From assembly GCF_000428585.1 (NCBI RefSeq), contig NZ_AUAF01000027.1:1-47812 (forward strand): 47,812 bases of DNA. Reading direction: 5' to 3'. Source of the DNA: Zooshikella ganghwensis DSM 15267. GTDB lineage: Bacteria > Pseudomonadota > Gammaproteobacteria > Pseudomonadales > Zooshikellaceae. This document shows, piece by piece, positions 1-9,419 of this stretch. A program made the translations under genes and the position numbers. The notes under the pieces are model-generated. The model did not search any database, was not told the DNA's origin, and was given only the letters and a program-made list of their open reading frames with translations. Position 1 is the stretch's first letter. Every line of letters starts with the position of its first letter.

Positions 1-259
1 AAAGAGTTGGGGATATCAACATAAAACCGTTTGTCACGGGAAAGGGGAGTATGCTCGTGATGAAGATGGGGATGGTTTTCACGAAGTACATGTTAACACC
101 ATTGAAGGTTGTTGGTCATTACTACGCTGATGGTTAAGACCTCATCGAGGTATTTCTCAAGAAAAACTACCTTTTTATTTAGCATTATTTGAGTTTGTGT
201 ACAATATAAAGTGCCGAGGAAAAAGCTTACTTAATGATCTAATAGAGCTATTGATATAA
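1..259 (+). pseudogene. ISXO2-like transposase, C-terminal part, with internal stop
   Basis: Frame 2 encodes the C-terminal part of an ISXO2-like DDE transposase. Recognisable family motifs are HVNTIEGCWSLLR and, after the stop, WLRPHRGISQEKLP and a C-terminal stretch with FEFVYNIK. A TGA stop at 128-130 interrupts the frame between LLR and WLRP, where relatives usually carry a serine or similar residue, so a single substitution could explain it. The copy therefore looks inactive unless the stop is read through. The N-terminal part lies outside the window. Confidence 0.8.
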
Positions 260-283
260 CCCCCTAGGAATCCATATAGAGCC
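1..283 (+). mobile_element. Right end of an IS1595/ISXO2-type insertion sequence
   Basis: The window opens inside an insertion sequence. Its transposase reading frame runs to 259 and is followed by a terminal inverted repeat ending at about 283, where the outward-facing strand reads GGCTCTATATGGATTCC. The next 8 bases (284-291, tacatcaa) would be the target duplication expected for this family. The other end of the element lies outside the window, so the duplication cannot be confirmed here. The element interrupts the methyltransferase gene at 284-685. Confidence 0.75.
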
Positions 284-685
284 TACATCAAAAAGCTTAC
301 TGTTTGCTGGTAATGCTTCAAAGAGATAACCCTGATAAACACAAATATTATCTACTTGGTGTCGGGCAATATTTTCTTTGCAGTTTGCAATGGCTACTGG
401 GTCAATATCACAAGCAACGACTTTTCTGGCCCCCTGAAATACTGAGTAAAGCGCTAAAATACCACTACCAGTTCCAAGATCAAGCACAACTTTTTCAGAG
501 AGGTCAGGCAGTTTAGTTAATAGAAAACTAGTAGAGTGGGTCAGCTCCGTGCTTGGACAAAAAACTTGTTGATAAACAATGATGGGAATATTGGCAACGC
601 TATAACTTTTAGTGAAGCGCTGTTGATTCGCTGTGAGCCAGAGTTGGCAATAGGTTTCTTGAGAAATATTTTCTGGAATACGCAC
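284..685 (-). pseudogene. Class I SAM-dependent methyltransferase, truncated by an IS
   Basis: The GTG start at 685 is preceded by a good GGGAG ribosome binding site. The product has the Rossmann motif I of class I methyltransferases (VVLDLGTGSGILAL) and the acidic motif II (VVACDIDPVAI), as in PrmA/HemK-like 'small' methyltransferases. The protein would continue through FD into a substrate-binding NPP-type motif. Instead the frame runs straight into the inverted repeat of the insertion sequence and ends 12 codons later at 248. The catalytic C-terminal half is therefore missing from this side of the insertion. The substrate cannot be named. A functional product is unlikely. Confidence 0.8.
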
Positions 686-781
686 GATTGCTCCCTGTGA
701 TTAATCAGGTGCTTTCTTTGATTCCATTTTGACTATTAGGGTTAGATTAGGAGAAAGGAGATAACCAGGGAAAGATAAAAT

Positions 782-910
782 ATGAATAAAAAAATAACGG
801 ATGGAGTAATAGACTTCACCCGCTTTAATATATTTGACCTAACAAATGAACACCATTATGTAATCACATTTACTTGGAAATTACAAATGAGGTGGCATAA
901 AAATACGTAA
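782..910 (+). CDS. Possible 42-residue small protein
   Basis: An ATG at 782 opens 42 codons ending in TAA at 908-910, just before the ptsG terminator. An AGGGAAAG stretch about 9 bases upstream could serve as ribosome binding site. The product is rich in aromatic and charged residues and has no recognised domain, signal peptide or membrane segment. It lies in the gap between the truncated methyltransferase and the convergent ptsG. It may equally be a chance open frame in AT-rich DNA. Confidence 0.22.
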   Translation: MNKKITDGVIDFTRFNIFDLTNEHHYVITFTWKLQMRWHKNT

Positions 911-912
911 GC

Positions 913-938
913 AAAAAAAAGAGGGGCAAATGCCCCTC
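913..938 (-). terminator. Intrinsic terminator of the PTS operon
   Basis: Read on the minus strand, GAGGGGCATTTGCCCCTC forms a 7-bp perfect stem closing a short loop and is followed directly by eight T residues. It sits about 20 bases after the ptsG stop codon, the expected place for Rho-independent termination. Confidence 0.9.
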
Positions 939-959
939 AAAGGTTAATGCTCCAAGTAG

Positions 960-2735
960 TTATACGAGTTGGTTACTCATTTCTTTGGCAAATGCTTCAG
1001 CATTTAAGCCAACAAGTAAGTGCAATTTGTTGTTATCAAGTTTAACAACCCCATTTGCACCAGCTTGTTCAAGGGTAGCTGTATCAACAGCGTTACCATC
1101 TTTTACTTCTATCAGTAGACGTGTTGTTGCACAGCATTCAACGTTACTGATATTGGAGGCTCCCCCCAACGCTAGAATAAAGTTTTTAACTTTTTCTGGT
1201 ACGCTGGGGTCATGCGCCTTTGGGCTGGTGGGTACTCCTTCAGCTGAAGTTGCAGCTACAGGTGTAACAACTTCATCATCGGCTGATGAGTTTTTCAGAT
1301 ATTCTTCCATATCTGTCTTGAAGTTCTCAGACTGAGGACCAAAGATTGCTTGAACCCCGTTACCGACTACAACACAGCCAGCAGCACCTAAGGCTTTTAG
1401 TTTAGCTTGATCAACTTTCGCTACATCGTTGACTGAGATGCGTAGACGAGTGATACATGCATCAAGGCTGGTGATGTTTTGTCTACCACCGAAAGCGATA
1501 ACAAGCTGTTTAGAGAAGGCAAAGGCTCCATCTGCATGAGCTTCTTCCAGAGTATGCCCCACAACTTCATCTTCACGACCAGGTGTTTTCAAATTAAATT
1601 TGACGATTACTGTGCGGAATACGAAGTAGTAAACAGCTGCCCAGAGAGGTCCAATTACTAAGAACCACAGTGCATTTGAAGATTGATTAAACAGTACTAT
1701 GTAATCAATCAAGCCATGAGAGAAGGTAGTACCGTGTTTGATACCCAGAGCGATACAAGTGTAGAAAGCTGCACCAGCTAATAAAGCATGGATAGCATAT
1801 AGAACAGGAGCAACAAACAGGAAGGCAAACTCGATAGGCTCAGTGATACCTGTCAGGAATGAAGTCAACGCGGCTGACATCATGATACCGCCAATTTTGG
1901 CACGGTTTTCAGGCTTAGCGGTATGCCAAATAGCAATAGCAGCTGCAGGTAGACCCCACATTTTGAACAGATAGCCACCCGCTAAGTTTCCTGCGGTTGG
2001 ATCATAAGCGATATAACGGTGGATTTCACCACGAACAGTTTCACCTGCGCTGTTAACAAACTCACCCACTTCGAAGAAGAAAGGTACGTTCCAGATATGG
2101 TGTAAACCGAAAGGAATTAATGAGCGCTCGACAACCCCGTAGATGGTGAAGGCAAGTCCAGGGCTTTCACTCGCTGCCCAGTGAGAGAAGCTCTTGATCG
2201 CGCCGCCAATGGGAGGCCAAATGAAGCTTAAGACTGCACCTAATGCGATGGCAGCAAATGCGGTCACGATTGGCACAAAGCGCTTACCGGCAAAAAAGCC
2301 TAAGTACTGGGGAAGCTTTATGCGGTAGAACTTGTTGAATAAGCCTCCCGCAATACCACCTATGGCTATACCACCAAATACTCCAGTATCTATGGAGTTG
2401 ATCCCCATAATGGCTTTGGTTTCAACACCATTAGCACCAGAGATAACACCCATCGTACCTAGAAGTACAGCATACCCTACAACGGCTGCTAGAGAGGCAA
2501 CCCCGTCATTCTGGGTTAAGCCTAATGCTACACCAATGGCAAAGATTAGTGGCAGGTTGCCAAAAATAGCGCCACCCGCTTGCTCCATTACACTGGAAAG
2601 CATTTCTGGTAACCAAGTGAAATCTGCGGCACCGACGCCTAACAGAATACCTGCTACCGGTAGTACTGATACTGGTAGCATCAGCGCCTTACCGATCTTT
2701 TGCAAGAATGCAAAAGAAGACTTGAAGTCAATCAT
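960..2735 (-). CDS. ptsG: Glucose PTS permease IIC-IIB with an extra IIB-like domain (PtsG-like)
   Basis: Inner-membrane permease of the phosphotransferase system, which imports and phosphorylates glucose. The first ~395 residues match the E. coli PtsG IIC domain closely, for example [31 protein letters not shown] and [14 protein letters not shown], ending at [12 protein letters not shown] domain follows with the phosphorylated cysteine C427 in DACITRLR. A second IIB-like domain occupies about residues 512-590, but its site reads CCATTRLL (C534, C535), which is off the usual CxTRL spacing. At 591 residues it is about 115 longer than E. coli PtsG. The ATG at 2735 has an AAGGAGG site 7 bases upstream. 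It is the second gene of an operon with the IIA-HPr-EI fusion 63 bases upstream. Glucose specificity is inferred from similarity to PtsG rather than NagE. Confidence 0.9.
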   Translation of the reverse strand: MIDFKSSFAFLQKIGKALMLPVSVLPVAGILLGVGAADFTWLPEMLSSVMEQAGGAIFGNLPLIFAIGVALGLTQNDGVASLAAVVGYAVLLGTMGVISGANGVETKAIMGINSIDTGVFGGIAIGGIAGGLFNKFYRIKLPQYLGFFAGKRFVPIVTAFAAIALGAVLSFIWPPIGGAIKSFSHWAASESPGLAFTIYGVVERSLIPFGLHHIWNVPFFFEVGEFVNSAGETVRGEIHRYIAYDPTAGNLAGGYLFKMWGLPAAAIAIWHTAKPENRAKIGGIMMSAALTSFLTGITEPIEFAFLFVAPVLYAIHALLAGAAFYTCIALGIKHGTTFSHGLIDYIVLFNQSSNALWFLVIGPLWAAVYYFVFRTVIVKFNLKTPGREDEVVGHTLEEAHADGAFAFSKQLVIAFGGRQNITSLDACITRLRISVNDVAKVDQAKLKALGAAGCVVVGNGVQAIFGPQSENFKTDMEEYLKNSSADDEVVTPVAATSAEGVPTSPKAHDPSVPEKVKNFILALGGASNISNVECCATTRLLIEVKDGNAVDTATLEQAGANGVVKLDNNKLHLLVGLNAEAFAKEMSNQLV

Positions 2736-2798
2736 TGTGTCCTCCTTCCTTTTTCAAGGAAACTGCTTTTTTATTTAAATTGTTTTGTACTGCTCATT

Positions 2799-5330
2799 TC
2801 ATTTTTCTAAATTAATTTTTCTTACTTCGGCTGCAGACTCTAGATTGAGGGCTTTCTCTGCTAACTGCTGACAGTAAGCAAGTTTGAGGCCTCGAATCTG
2901 AGCTTTTATTTCAGGTATACAAGGAACACTGACACTCAACTCATCAACACCTAGCCCGACAAGTAGAGGTACTGCCTGAGGATCAGAGGCAACAGCACCA
3001 CATACTCCTACCCATTTGCCATGCTGGTGAGCACCTTCAACCGTTTGTTTTACCAGGCGCAAAATACCTGGATGGAGGCTATCAATTTTCGCTGCCAGTT
3101 CAGGGTGTCCCCGATCCATCGCGAGGGTGTATTGAGTAAGGTCGTTGGTGCCGATTGAGAAAAAGTCAACTTCACGGGCAAACTGCTCTGCCATCACTGC
3201 AGTAACAGGCACTTCAACCATGATTCCTATTTCAACGGAGCCAACATTTAGTTTCTCTTGTTCTTCCCGAATCATTGCTTTTGCTTGGCGGAGTTCGTCA
3301 AGGTTAGCAATCATTGGAAACATAATGCGCATCTTACAGCCGTTAGCGGCTTTTAAGATTGCCCGAATCTGAGTACGGAGAATATCTGGGTAGGCAAGGC
3401 CAATCCGGATACCACGCTGTCCCAAAAAGGGGTTTTCTTCGTCAGGTAAGCGCAGGTAGGGTAGGGGTTTATCACCACCTACATCCAGCGTACGGATGAT
3501 AAGTGGACGATTCTTTCCAAGGGTATTAGCGATGTTGCTATAAATAGTGAATTGGTCTTCTTCACTAGGCTCGGTAGTGCGGTCAAGATAAAGAAACTCA
3601 GAGCGTAATAGACCAACGCCTTCACCGCCCATTTTAACGGCTTCAACAGCTTCCTGCTCATTACCAATATTAGCCGCCACTTCAATACGGTGGCCATCAG
3701 TGGTTACTGCAGGGTCATTTGCTGCTGCTAAGTCTGCTTGACGCTTCTTAGCAATAGCCTTTTTGCGGGCAATAGCTTCATCAATTGTTGCTTGATCAGG
3801 GTTTAGGCGAAGCTCACCTTTACCACCATCTAAGATCGCTGGAGTGTTGTTAGCCACTTCAAGTAAGCGTTCATTCAGACCAGCAACATAGGGCACATCT
3901 AGAGAGCGGGCAATAATCGCTGCGTGTGAGGAGGTTCCACCCAGTACGGTACAAAGTCCAATAACTTTGCTACGGTCTAAGTTTGCGGTGTCGGATGGCG
4001 TTAAGTCCTCTGCGACTAAGATAGCATTCTCAGGTAGCTCTATATGGCTTTCTTCTTCACCCAGTAGGCAACTCAGTACCCGACGACCAACATCTCTTAA
4101 ATCGTTAGCACGCTGAGCCATTAAGTCATTGCTAAGAGAGGACAGTACTTTAACATGCGTATTGACAGCACCTTGCCAGGCAAAAGCAGCACTTTTGCTT
4201 TGGTCAATAGCGTCATTAGCGATATCAAGTAAATCAGGGTCATCTAACAGCTCACAATGGGCTTCAAATATTTTGGCATTTTCAGCATCACCATCGGCAG
4301 CCATTTTGTGCTGGAGAGCTAAAAGCTGTTGCTTACTATGCTCAATAGCCGTTTGTAACATTTGACGTTCAATAGCAGGTGCTTCACCTCTTTCTGGAAT
4401 GTCAAATTGTTGCTGTTTTTTCTGAACGATAAAGCCATGAGCCAGGCCTGGAGAGGCGCTTACTCCACATAGCAGGTTAGGATCATTGCTGGTTTCAGGG
4501 AGAGGTTTGACACCATGTGGTACCCGCTTTTTCTTAACAGGTTCCGCACCTTTTTCTCCCAGCCCGTCTAACATGGCATTCTTGACTTCTGCTAAGGCTG
4601 CTTCAGCATCTTCACCAGAGGCAGAAAGGTAAACGATTTCATTGTTGCCAACATCCAGTCCCATAATGGCTACAACGGACTTGGCATTAGCTTGCTGGTC
4701 TCCTTTATGGAGATGAACGGCTGACTTATATTTTTTAGCAATACTGCTAAGCACTGCCGCGGGGCGGGCATGCAAGCCAGAAGGGTTAGGGATTAGAAAA
4801 GACTCAGTAGTAACCGTTTCACTAGGAGCTGCGGCGGCAGATTCAGTATATTCTCCTAGATGAAGAGTTAATACGGTGTCACGGTTAGCTTCAACAGGAC
4901 CTTCGGCGTATTGAAACTTAGCCACCTGATCACTATTTGTGATAACAATTTGAGTGAGTAGGCTTGCAGCTTTAGTCGCTACAATATCCATATCAAACTC
5001 AATCAGAGCATCACCTGCTTTTACTTTATCGCCTTTTTTTACGAGCGGTTTAAAGCCTTCTCCTTTCAGCATTACCGTTTCCAAGCCGATATGTATCATG
5101 ACTTCGATACCGTCGTCAGTGGCAATGGTGACTGCATGATTTGCTGAGTGAAGCTGACTTATTTCACCTCTACAAGGTGCCAGTAAGCAATTAGTGACAG
5201 GGTCAATTGAAATACCATCGCCAACCATTTTTTGTGAAAACACAGGGTCTGGTACTTCGGTAATGGGAAGTAAATATCCCGTAAAGGGGGCTTTAAGGAC
5301 AATTTTCTTGGCAGAAACTGCTTGGGGCAT
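2799..5330 (-). CDS. PTS IIA(Glc)-HPr-enzyme I fusion protein
   Basis: Single-chain cytoplasmic phosphorelay that passes phosphate from PEP to the neighbouring permease. From the ATG at 5330 the order is IIA (about residues 1-150, phospho-His H80 in MIHIG), HPr (about 175-260, H187 in GLHARPAA) and enzyme I (about 285-840, H469 in GGTSSHAAIIAR, PEP-site motifs and the C-terminal catalytic Cys in GVCGAV). The fusion resembles NagF-type proteins of pseudomonads. An ATG further upstream is possible, but AAGGAG lies 9 bases before 5330. Being first in the operon with ptsG, it supplies all the soluble phosphocarriers this sugar needs. No nag metabolic genes are adjacent, so the partner permease (PtsG-like) argues for glucose. 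Confidence 0.92.
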   Translation of the reverse strand: MPQAVSAKKIVLKAPFTGYLLPITEVPDPVFSQKMVGDGISIDPVTNCLLAPCRGEISQLHSANHAVTIATDDGIEVMIHIGLETVMLKGEGFKPLVKKGDKVKAGDALIEFDMDIVATKAASLLTQIVITNSDQVAKFQYAEGPVEANRDTVLTLHLGEYTESAAAAPSETVTTESFLIPNPSGLHARPAAVLSSIAKKYKSAVHLHKGDQQANAKSVVAIMGLDVGNNEIVYLSASGEDAEAALAEVKNAMLDGLGEKGAEPVKKKRVPHGVKPLPETSNDPNLLCGVSASPGLAHGFIVQKKQQQFDIPERGEAPAIERQMLQTAIEHSKQQLLALQHKMAADGDAENAKIFEAHCELLDDPDLLDIANDAIDQSKSAAFAWQGAVNTHVKVLSSLSNDLMAQRANDLRDVGRRVLSCLLGEEESHIELPENAILVAEDLTPSDTANLDRSKVIGLCTVLGGTSSHAAIIARSLDVPYVAGLNERLLEVANNTPAILDGGKGELRLNPDQATIDEAIARKKAIAKKRQADLAAANDPAVTTDGHRIEVAANIGNEQEAVEAVKMGGEGVGLLRSEFLYLDRTTEPSEEDQFTIYSNIANTLGKNRPLIIRTLDVGGDKPLPYLRLPDEENPFLGQRGIRIGLAYPDILRTQIRAILKAANGCKMRIMFPMIANLDELRQAKAMIREEQEKLNVGSVEIGIMVEVPVTAVMAEQFAREVDFFSIGTNDLTQYTLAMDRGHPELAAKIDSLHPGILRLVKQTVEGAHQHGKWVGVCGAVASDPQAVPLLVGLGVDELSVSVPCIPEIKAQIRGLKLAYCQQLAEKALNLESAAEVRKINLEK

Positions 5331-5950
5331 TATTAACATCTCCTTCCATACCCACACGGATTAAAAGCCATTTTTGGGCAAGGCATGCTGCGGATATTGT
5401 TATATACAGTCTTGATTGCTGCTTAATTTAGTAAATTCAGTGTAGGCACCGTTACCCTTAAAATACTTGATTTATCGCAATTAAGCAGGATGAGCTAAGA
5501 AACAAAGTGTAAGGATATACTCAACTAAACTTAGCTTTGTAACAGAAATATTACAAAGGAAGACAAAGCATCTTTTTTGTTGCTTAGAAGATGCTAACGT
5601 AAAAAAGGCGAGGTATTTGTAAAGATATATTTAATTTAACAATGGATGAAATAGATGAAAACTTAGTGCTTATCTAAAACAGGTCCATAGCAGTTTTTCT
5701 AGGGAAGTGAAGCGTGATGTAGAGTAATGTACCTTCCTTCACTAACGCAATAAGGGATTAGCGAACAGCTATTGGTTGAATTCACGAAACAGTAACGTAG
5801 ATCTACTGATCCAGAAAGTAGTTTTATAATGGATTAATTGATACAGAAATAACTATACATAAGCTGTGGCATAGCGTAGAAAAAGAAGAAAGGAAGTAAA
5901 GCACCTTGCACGGACAGATTGACTGAAATGTAAGTGGAGGAAGCCTTTTT
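5331..5950. other. 620-bp divergent intergenic region with an inverted repeat
   Basis: This gap separates the PTS operon (leftward) from the SDR gene (rightward), so it should hold both promoters. A perfect 10-bp inverted repeat, CTGCTTAATT at 5419-5428 and AATTAAGCAG at 5479-5488, lies 90-160 bases upstream of the PTS start and could be a pair of regulator half-sites or a loop. No CRP consensus was found by eye. No convincing gene lies here. Confidence 0.4.
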
Positions 5951-6658
5951 ATGTCAGTAGTGGAAAACAAAAATGCAATTGTTACAGGGGCTGGAAGTGG
6001 TCTAGGCTCTGCGCTAACAGCACAGTTAACCACCCAGGGTTATCATGTAGCTGCGTTAGGACGAACTGAGAGTAAGCTTGAGAAGCTAGCAGCACAGTAT
6101 AAGCAGGTTACTCCCTTTCAAGTGGATTTATCGTGTGAAAAGGATGTGAAGCAAATATTTTCTACACTGGCTAATTGGCAAGCGCCATTTACTAAGGTTT
6201 TTTGCTGTGCAGGTTCGGGCAAGTTTGGTCCCATAGGGGAGTATAATCAAGCAGCGATACAACAAATGGTAAATGATAATTTGCTCAGCATGATGCTAGT
6301 AGCACAAGCTGCAATAGGTTTAATGTGTCGTCAGCATAGAGCAGGAGTACTGATAAATGTGATGTCCAGTGCTGCTCAAATAGGAAAAGCCAATGAAACA
6401 GTCTACTGTGCAATGAAGTGGGGATGTCGAGGCTTTACTGAGGCCTTACGAGCTGAACTTGCTGATACTAATATAAAAGTAGTGGGTGTGTATCCCAGTG
6501 GTATGAAAACAGACTTTTGGCAAGCGCATAGCGTTAACCACGATCAGTATTCACACTATATGAATCCTGATGAGGTAGCGAGTGTAATTATGGCAAATTT
6601 ACAGGAAATGCATAGTTGTTACACGGCAGATATAGTCATTAATAAACAAAAGCGGTAA
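5951..6658 (+). CDS. Short-chain dehydrogenase/reductase
   Basis: A 235-residue classical SDR, a soluble NAD(P)-dependent oxidoreductase. The N-terminal nucleotide-binding motif is TGAGSGLG (about residues 12-19). The conserved structural motif that is usually NNAG appears as CCAGSG. A conserved Asn sits in NDNLLS, and the catalytic Ser-Tyr-Lys are present in SSAAQ and YCAMK. The length is typical for the family. The start is supported by GGAGGAAG 8 bases upstream. The substrate cannot be read from the sequence. It is followed 66 bases later by an unknown gene in the same direction. Confidence 0.85.
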   Translation: MSVVENKNAIVTGAGSGLGSALTAQLTTQGYHVAALGRTESKLEKLAAQYKQVTPFQVDLSCEKDVKQIFSTLANWQAPFTKVFCCAGSGKFGPIGEYNQAAIQQMVNDNLLSMMLVAQAAIGLMCRQHRAGVLINVMSSAAQIGKANETVYCAMKWGCRGFTEALRAELADTNIKVVGVYPSGMKTDFWQAHSVNHDQYSHYMNPDEVASVIMANLQEMHSCYTADIVINKQKR

Positions 6659-6724
6659 ATTCTTAGTTGTTGAACAGGGACGTCTACTTACCACAAAAAA
6701 TTGAAAATAGGGAAGACTCTCATT

Positions 6725-7234
6725 ATGTCTGCATTATCAGTGGCCCTTCATGCACTTTTTAATGATGACGTCACACGTAACCGCGTGGCAGTGCTTTTAC
6801 ATCAGTTACAGCATAAAAACAGTTCAGAAAAAACAAACCCTCGTCCTCTTGAAATTGCTGAGGTACCTTGTCCGGATTGCATAGAGTCAGTAGGAGAGAG
6901 TGGTTTGACATGTATTTGGTGGGAGTTGGACAGTGGTCGAATTGCTTCAAGTGATTTAATTCAAGCGCTAGCAAAGGCAGGTGCTCAGCGTTTTTTTTCA
7001 TACTTTAATGCTATTGAATATGAGCCAGAAGAATATGGTAATGACTTCTTCTTTACATTAGCGGGTGATGGCGTTCATGTTCTGGAGGGAGAGTTACAAG
7101 ACTTGTTTCATCGTCTGGATCATGCTCGAGAACAAAATCTGTCGCCACAAGCCGTATTGTTAAAAATTCTGCCAGAGTTGGCGATCCGTGTGAATGAAGG
7201 CTCGGTTTATTTGGGGCGAGCAGTTCAGGTATAG
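6725..7234 (+). CDS. Hypothetical protein, 169 residues
   Basis: Soluble acidic protein of unknown function. It has an N-terminal amphipathic stretch, a CPDC pair near residue 50 (VPCPDCIES) and an acidic central segment (IEYEPEEYGNDFFF). No signal peptide, membrane span or known domain is apparent. The ATG at 6725 follows GGGAAG at a normal distance, and a TTG at 6701 would add 8 residues. It lies between the SDR gene and asparaginase in the same direction. Its length, lack of internal stops and codon use suggest a real gene. Confidence 0.65.
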   Translation: MSALSVALHALFNDDVTRNRVAVLLHQLQHKNSSEKTNPRPLEIAEVPCPDCIESVGESGLTCIWWELDSGRIASSDLIQALAKAGAQRFFSYFNAIEYEPEEYGNDFFFTLAGDGVHVLEGELQDLFHRLDHAREQNLSPQAVLLKILPELAIRVNEGSVYLGRAVQV

Positions 7235-7370
7235 ACTTGGCATACAGCCTTTCATAAGAGGGTAGGAATTTATTATTAGCCTCTTTACAATGCGCGCCAT
7301 AATAACCGTGACGAGGTTATGTCTTACGTGTCAGTGACACAATGGTAAGTCATTAATCATGGAGCAATGC

Positions 7371-8402
7371 ATGTCTTGCAAGAAGAAAGTTTTTATCGCT
7401 TATACTGGTGGCACCATTGGTATGAAAAAGACGGTCAGTGGTTGGGCACCGGCACCGGGTTTTTTAGCTGAGATGATGCGAAATAACCCGGTTTTTCATA
7501 GTGATATTATGCCTCAGTATGACATCTACGAATTTTCACCCTTGTTAGACTCGTCAAATATGACTCCACGTAACTGGATGATGATTGCTGAAGAGGTAGC
7601 ACAGCGCATTGATGACTATGATGGGATTATTGTTTTGCATGGTACGGATACAATGGCATATAGTGCATCTGCACTATCCTTTATGTTGGAAAATTTACAT
7701 AAACCTGTCGTATTTACAGGTTCGCAGATACCTATGGTTGAACCTCGGACAGACGCAATCCGTAACTTAACCAATTCCCTCCTCATCGCAGCTCATGAAT
7801 CAATTCCTGAAGTATCACTTTACTTTGATCAGTATTTATACCGTGGTTGTCGTGCAGTTAAAGCGCATTGTGATAATTTGTCAGCCTTTGCTTCGCCCAA
7901 TTATCCTCCATTGGCTGTTGCCGGTATCAATATTGAAGTTAACCAACAACTAGTTCGCGCAGAGCCAACAATTGAACATGGTGGCTTAAGCCTACACAAA
8001 GAGATGGATCCTTATGTAGGGATTCTTTGGCTTTTTCCTGGAATCACGGCAGAGGTCGTCAGTAACTTTTTACAGGCTCCCCTCAAAGGGGCAGTGATAC
8101 AAGCCTATGGTGTGGGTAATGGGCCTAGTGCAGATCCTCAGTTTGTGGCAGCACTGCAAGAAGCACATCAACGAGGTGTGGTATTAGTTGATTGCACGCA
8201 GTGTTGGTCGGGACGTGTAAATATCACAGGTTATGCGACAGGAACAGGTATGGCTGCTGCGGGGGTGGTGAGTGGCTATGATATGACGCCTGAAGCAGCG
8301 CTCACAAAATTATTCTACTTATTTGGTAAAGGTTATTCATCTCAGCAAGTAGAGCAGTTAATTCAACAGGATTTAAGAGGCGAGTTGACAGCGCACCTTT
8401 AA
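7371..8402 (+). CDS. ansA: Type I (cytoplasmic) L-asparaginase
   Basis: Hydrolyses L-asparagine to aspartate and ammonia in the cytoplasm. The catalytic threonine motif YTGGTIGM is near the N-terminus and the second conserved motif LHGTDTMAYSASAL follows around residue 90. FTGSQIPM and the spacing match E. coli AnsA over its full length, and there is no signal peptide, which separates it from periplasmic AnsB. The ATG at 7371 is preceded by GGAG at 7 bases. An ATG at 7359 is also in frame but lacks a good site. Short palindromes lie in the 125-bp upstream gap (ATAACC...GGTTAT at 7302-7320 and GTGTCAGTGACAC). It seems to be a single gene. Confidence 0.92.
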   Translation: MSCKKKVFIAYTGGTIGMKKTVSGWAPAPGFLAEMMRNNPVFHSDIMPQYDIYEFSPLLDSSNMTPRNWMMIAEEVAQRIDDYDGIIVLHGTDTMAYSASALSFMLENLHKPVVFTGSQIPMVEPRTDAIRNLTNSLLIAAHESIPEVSLYFDQYLYRGCRAVKAHCDNLSAFASPNYPPLAVAGINIEVNQQLVRAEPTIEHGGLSLHKEMDPYVGILWLFPGITAEVVSNFLQAPLKGAVIQAYGVGNGPSADPQFVAALQEAHQRGVVLVDCTQCWSGRVNITGYATGTGMAAAGVVSGYDMTPEAALTKLFYLFGKGYSSQQVEQLIQQDLRGELTAHL

Positions 8403-8787
8403 ATAACAACTTAGCCACAAGCACTGATATTAACTATTTAAGCAAGTTATTAAGTATCAAGGCTAAAATGTGGAATTTACGACAGTTTTTTCCTACAACT
8501 TATGAAATACTGACACGCGTAGTACTACTACTGAATTATAAAGATAGTGAGTGAAGGGTATATAAACAAAGCTGTATAAAAAGCTGTAATAAGTTGCCTG
8601 CACACTTTTAAAAATTCAATGGTAGTAAAACTGCGTGGTTACATGTTCAACATCAGGGATGAAGCCACATACTATATTATTGCCAACAAGGATGACGATA
8701 AAAATTAAATGCTGGCAGGGGCGGGTGGCGTTTTACCTGGGTTGGTTTCATGTATTCAATATGGACTTTTTACCTTGAGATAGGATC
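8403..8787. other. 385-bp intergenic region, no gene seen
   Basis: AT-rich spacer between ansA and the exported protein gene. Only short repeats such as GTAGTACTAC near 8519 are visible. It presumably holds the promoter of the downstream gene, but no clear -35/-10 pair or terminator could be assigned by eye. Confidence 0.4.
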
Positions 8788-9390
8788 ATGAAAAAACAAC
8801 TTGCCAGCTTTGTGGTTATTGCTGTAGCACTTTTGAGTGCATCAACAGTACAGGCTGGGATTATTCGAAATGGTGGTTTTGAGTCAGCAGATATAGATGA
8901 TGGCTGGTATTATGATGCTAACCCGGAACCAGTAGCTGCTGTTAAAGATGTAATATCGCAAGATGGAAGGCATTACAAAGCTGTGGAAGGGGCGTATATG
9001 GCTAGCCTGCCTACTAGCAGTGCCTTACTCAACAATATGCTGACGTGGCATGCTGGTGATAAGCTTCAGTTTAAATGGTTAATTACTGATGCCAATGTCG
9101 CAGCTACTTTTCTTATGCTGGACAATGGTATATCGGTATCTGAACGCTTAGATCTGACAGGTGAAATTGGAAAATGGCATACATTTACATACACCTTTGA
9201 CAGCGATGGAACCCCTTTTAACCAGGCATTTGGCTATCAAGGATTTGGTATGCCTGGTAAAGGCCAGTTACTCATTGATGAGGTACAGTTGCTCACCGCA
9301 AGTGTGGTCAGTGAACCATTGAGCTTAGGCCTTATGCTGTCAGTTTTGTTGGTTTGGTGTCCTCAGCGGAAAAAAGCCTGTATGCAGTAA
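8788..9390 (+). CDS. Exported protein with a PEP-CTERM-like C-terminal signal
   Basis: A 200-residue exported protein. Residues 1-23 form a clear Sec signal peptide ending VQA. The body starts with IIRNGGFESADIDDGWYY, a pattern common at the start of carbohydrate-binding/jelly-roll type PEP-CTERM proteins. The C-terminus has SEP, then a hydrophobic segment (LSLGLMLSVLLVW), then the basic tail PQRKK. This tripartite layout matches exosortase sorting signals, except that the leading P of the PEP motif is S. No exosortase gene lies in this window. A plain C-terminal membrane anchor is the alternative. The gene is monocistronic and followed by a strong terminator. Confidence 0.65.
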   Translation: MKKQLASFVVIAVALLSASTVQAGIIRNGGFESADIDDGWYYDANPEPVAAVKDVISQDGRHYKAVEGAYMASLPTSSALLNNMLTWHAGDKLQFKWLITDANVAATFLMLDNGISVSERLDLTGEIGKWHTFTYTFDSDGTPFNQAFGYQGFGMPGKGQLLIDEVQLLTASVVSEPLSLGLMLSVLLVWCPQRKKACMQ

Positions 9391-9419
9391 GTGTTACATG
9401 TAAATGTTATATAGTAGAG

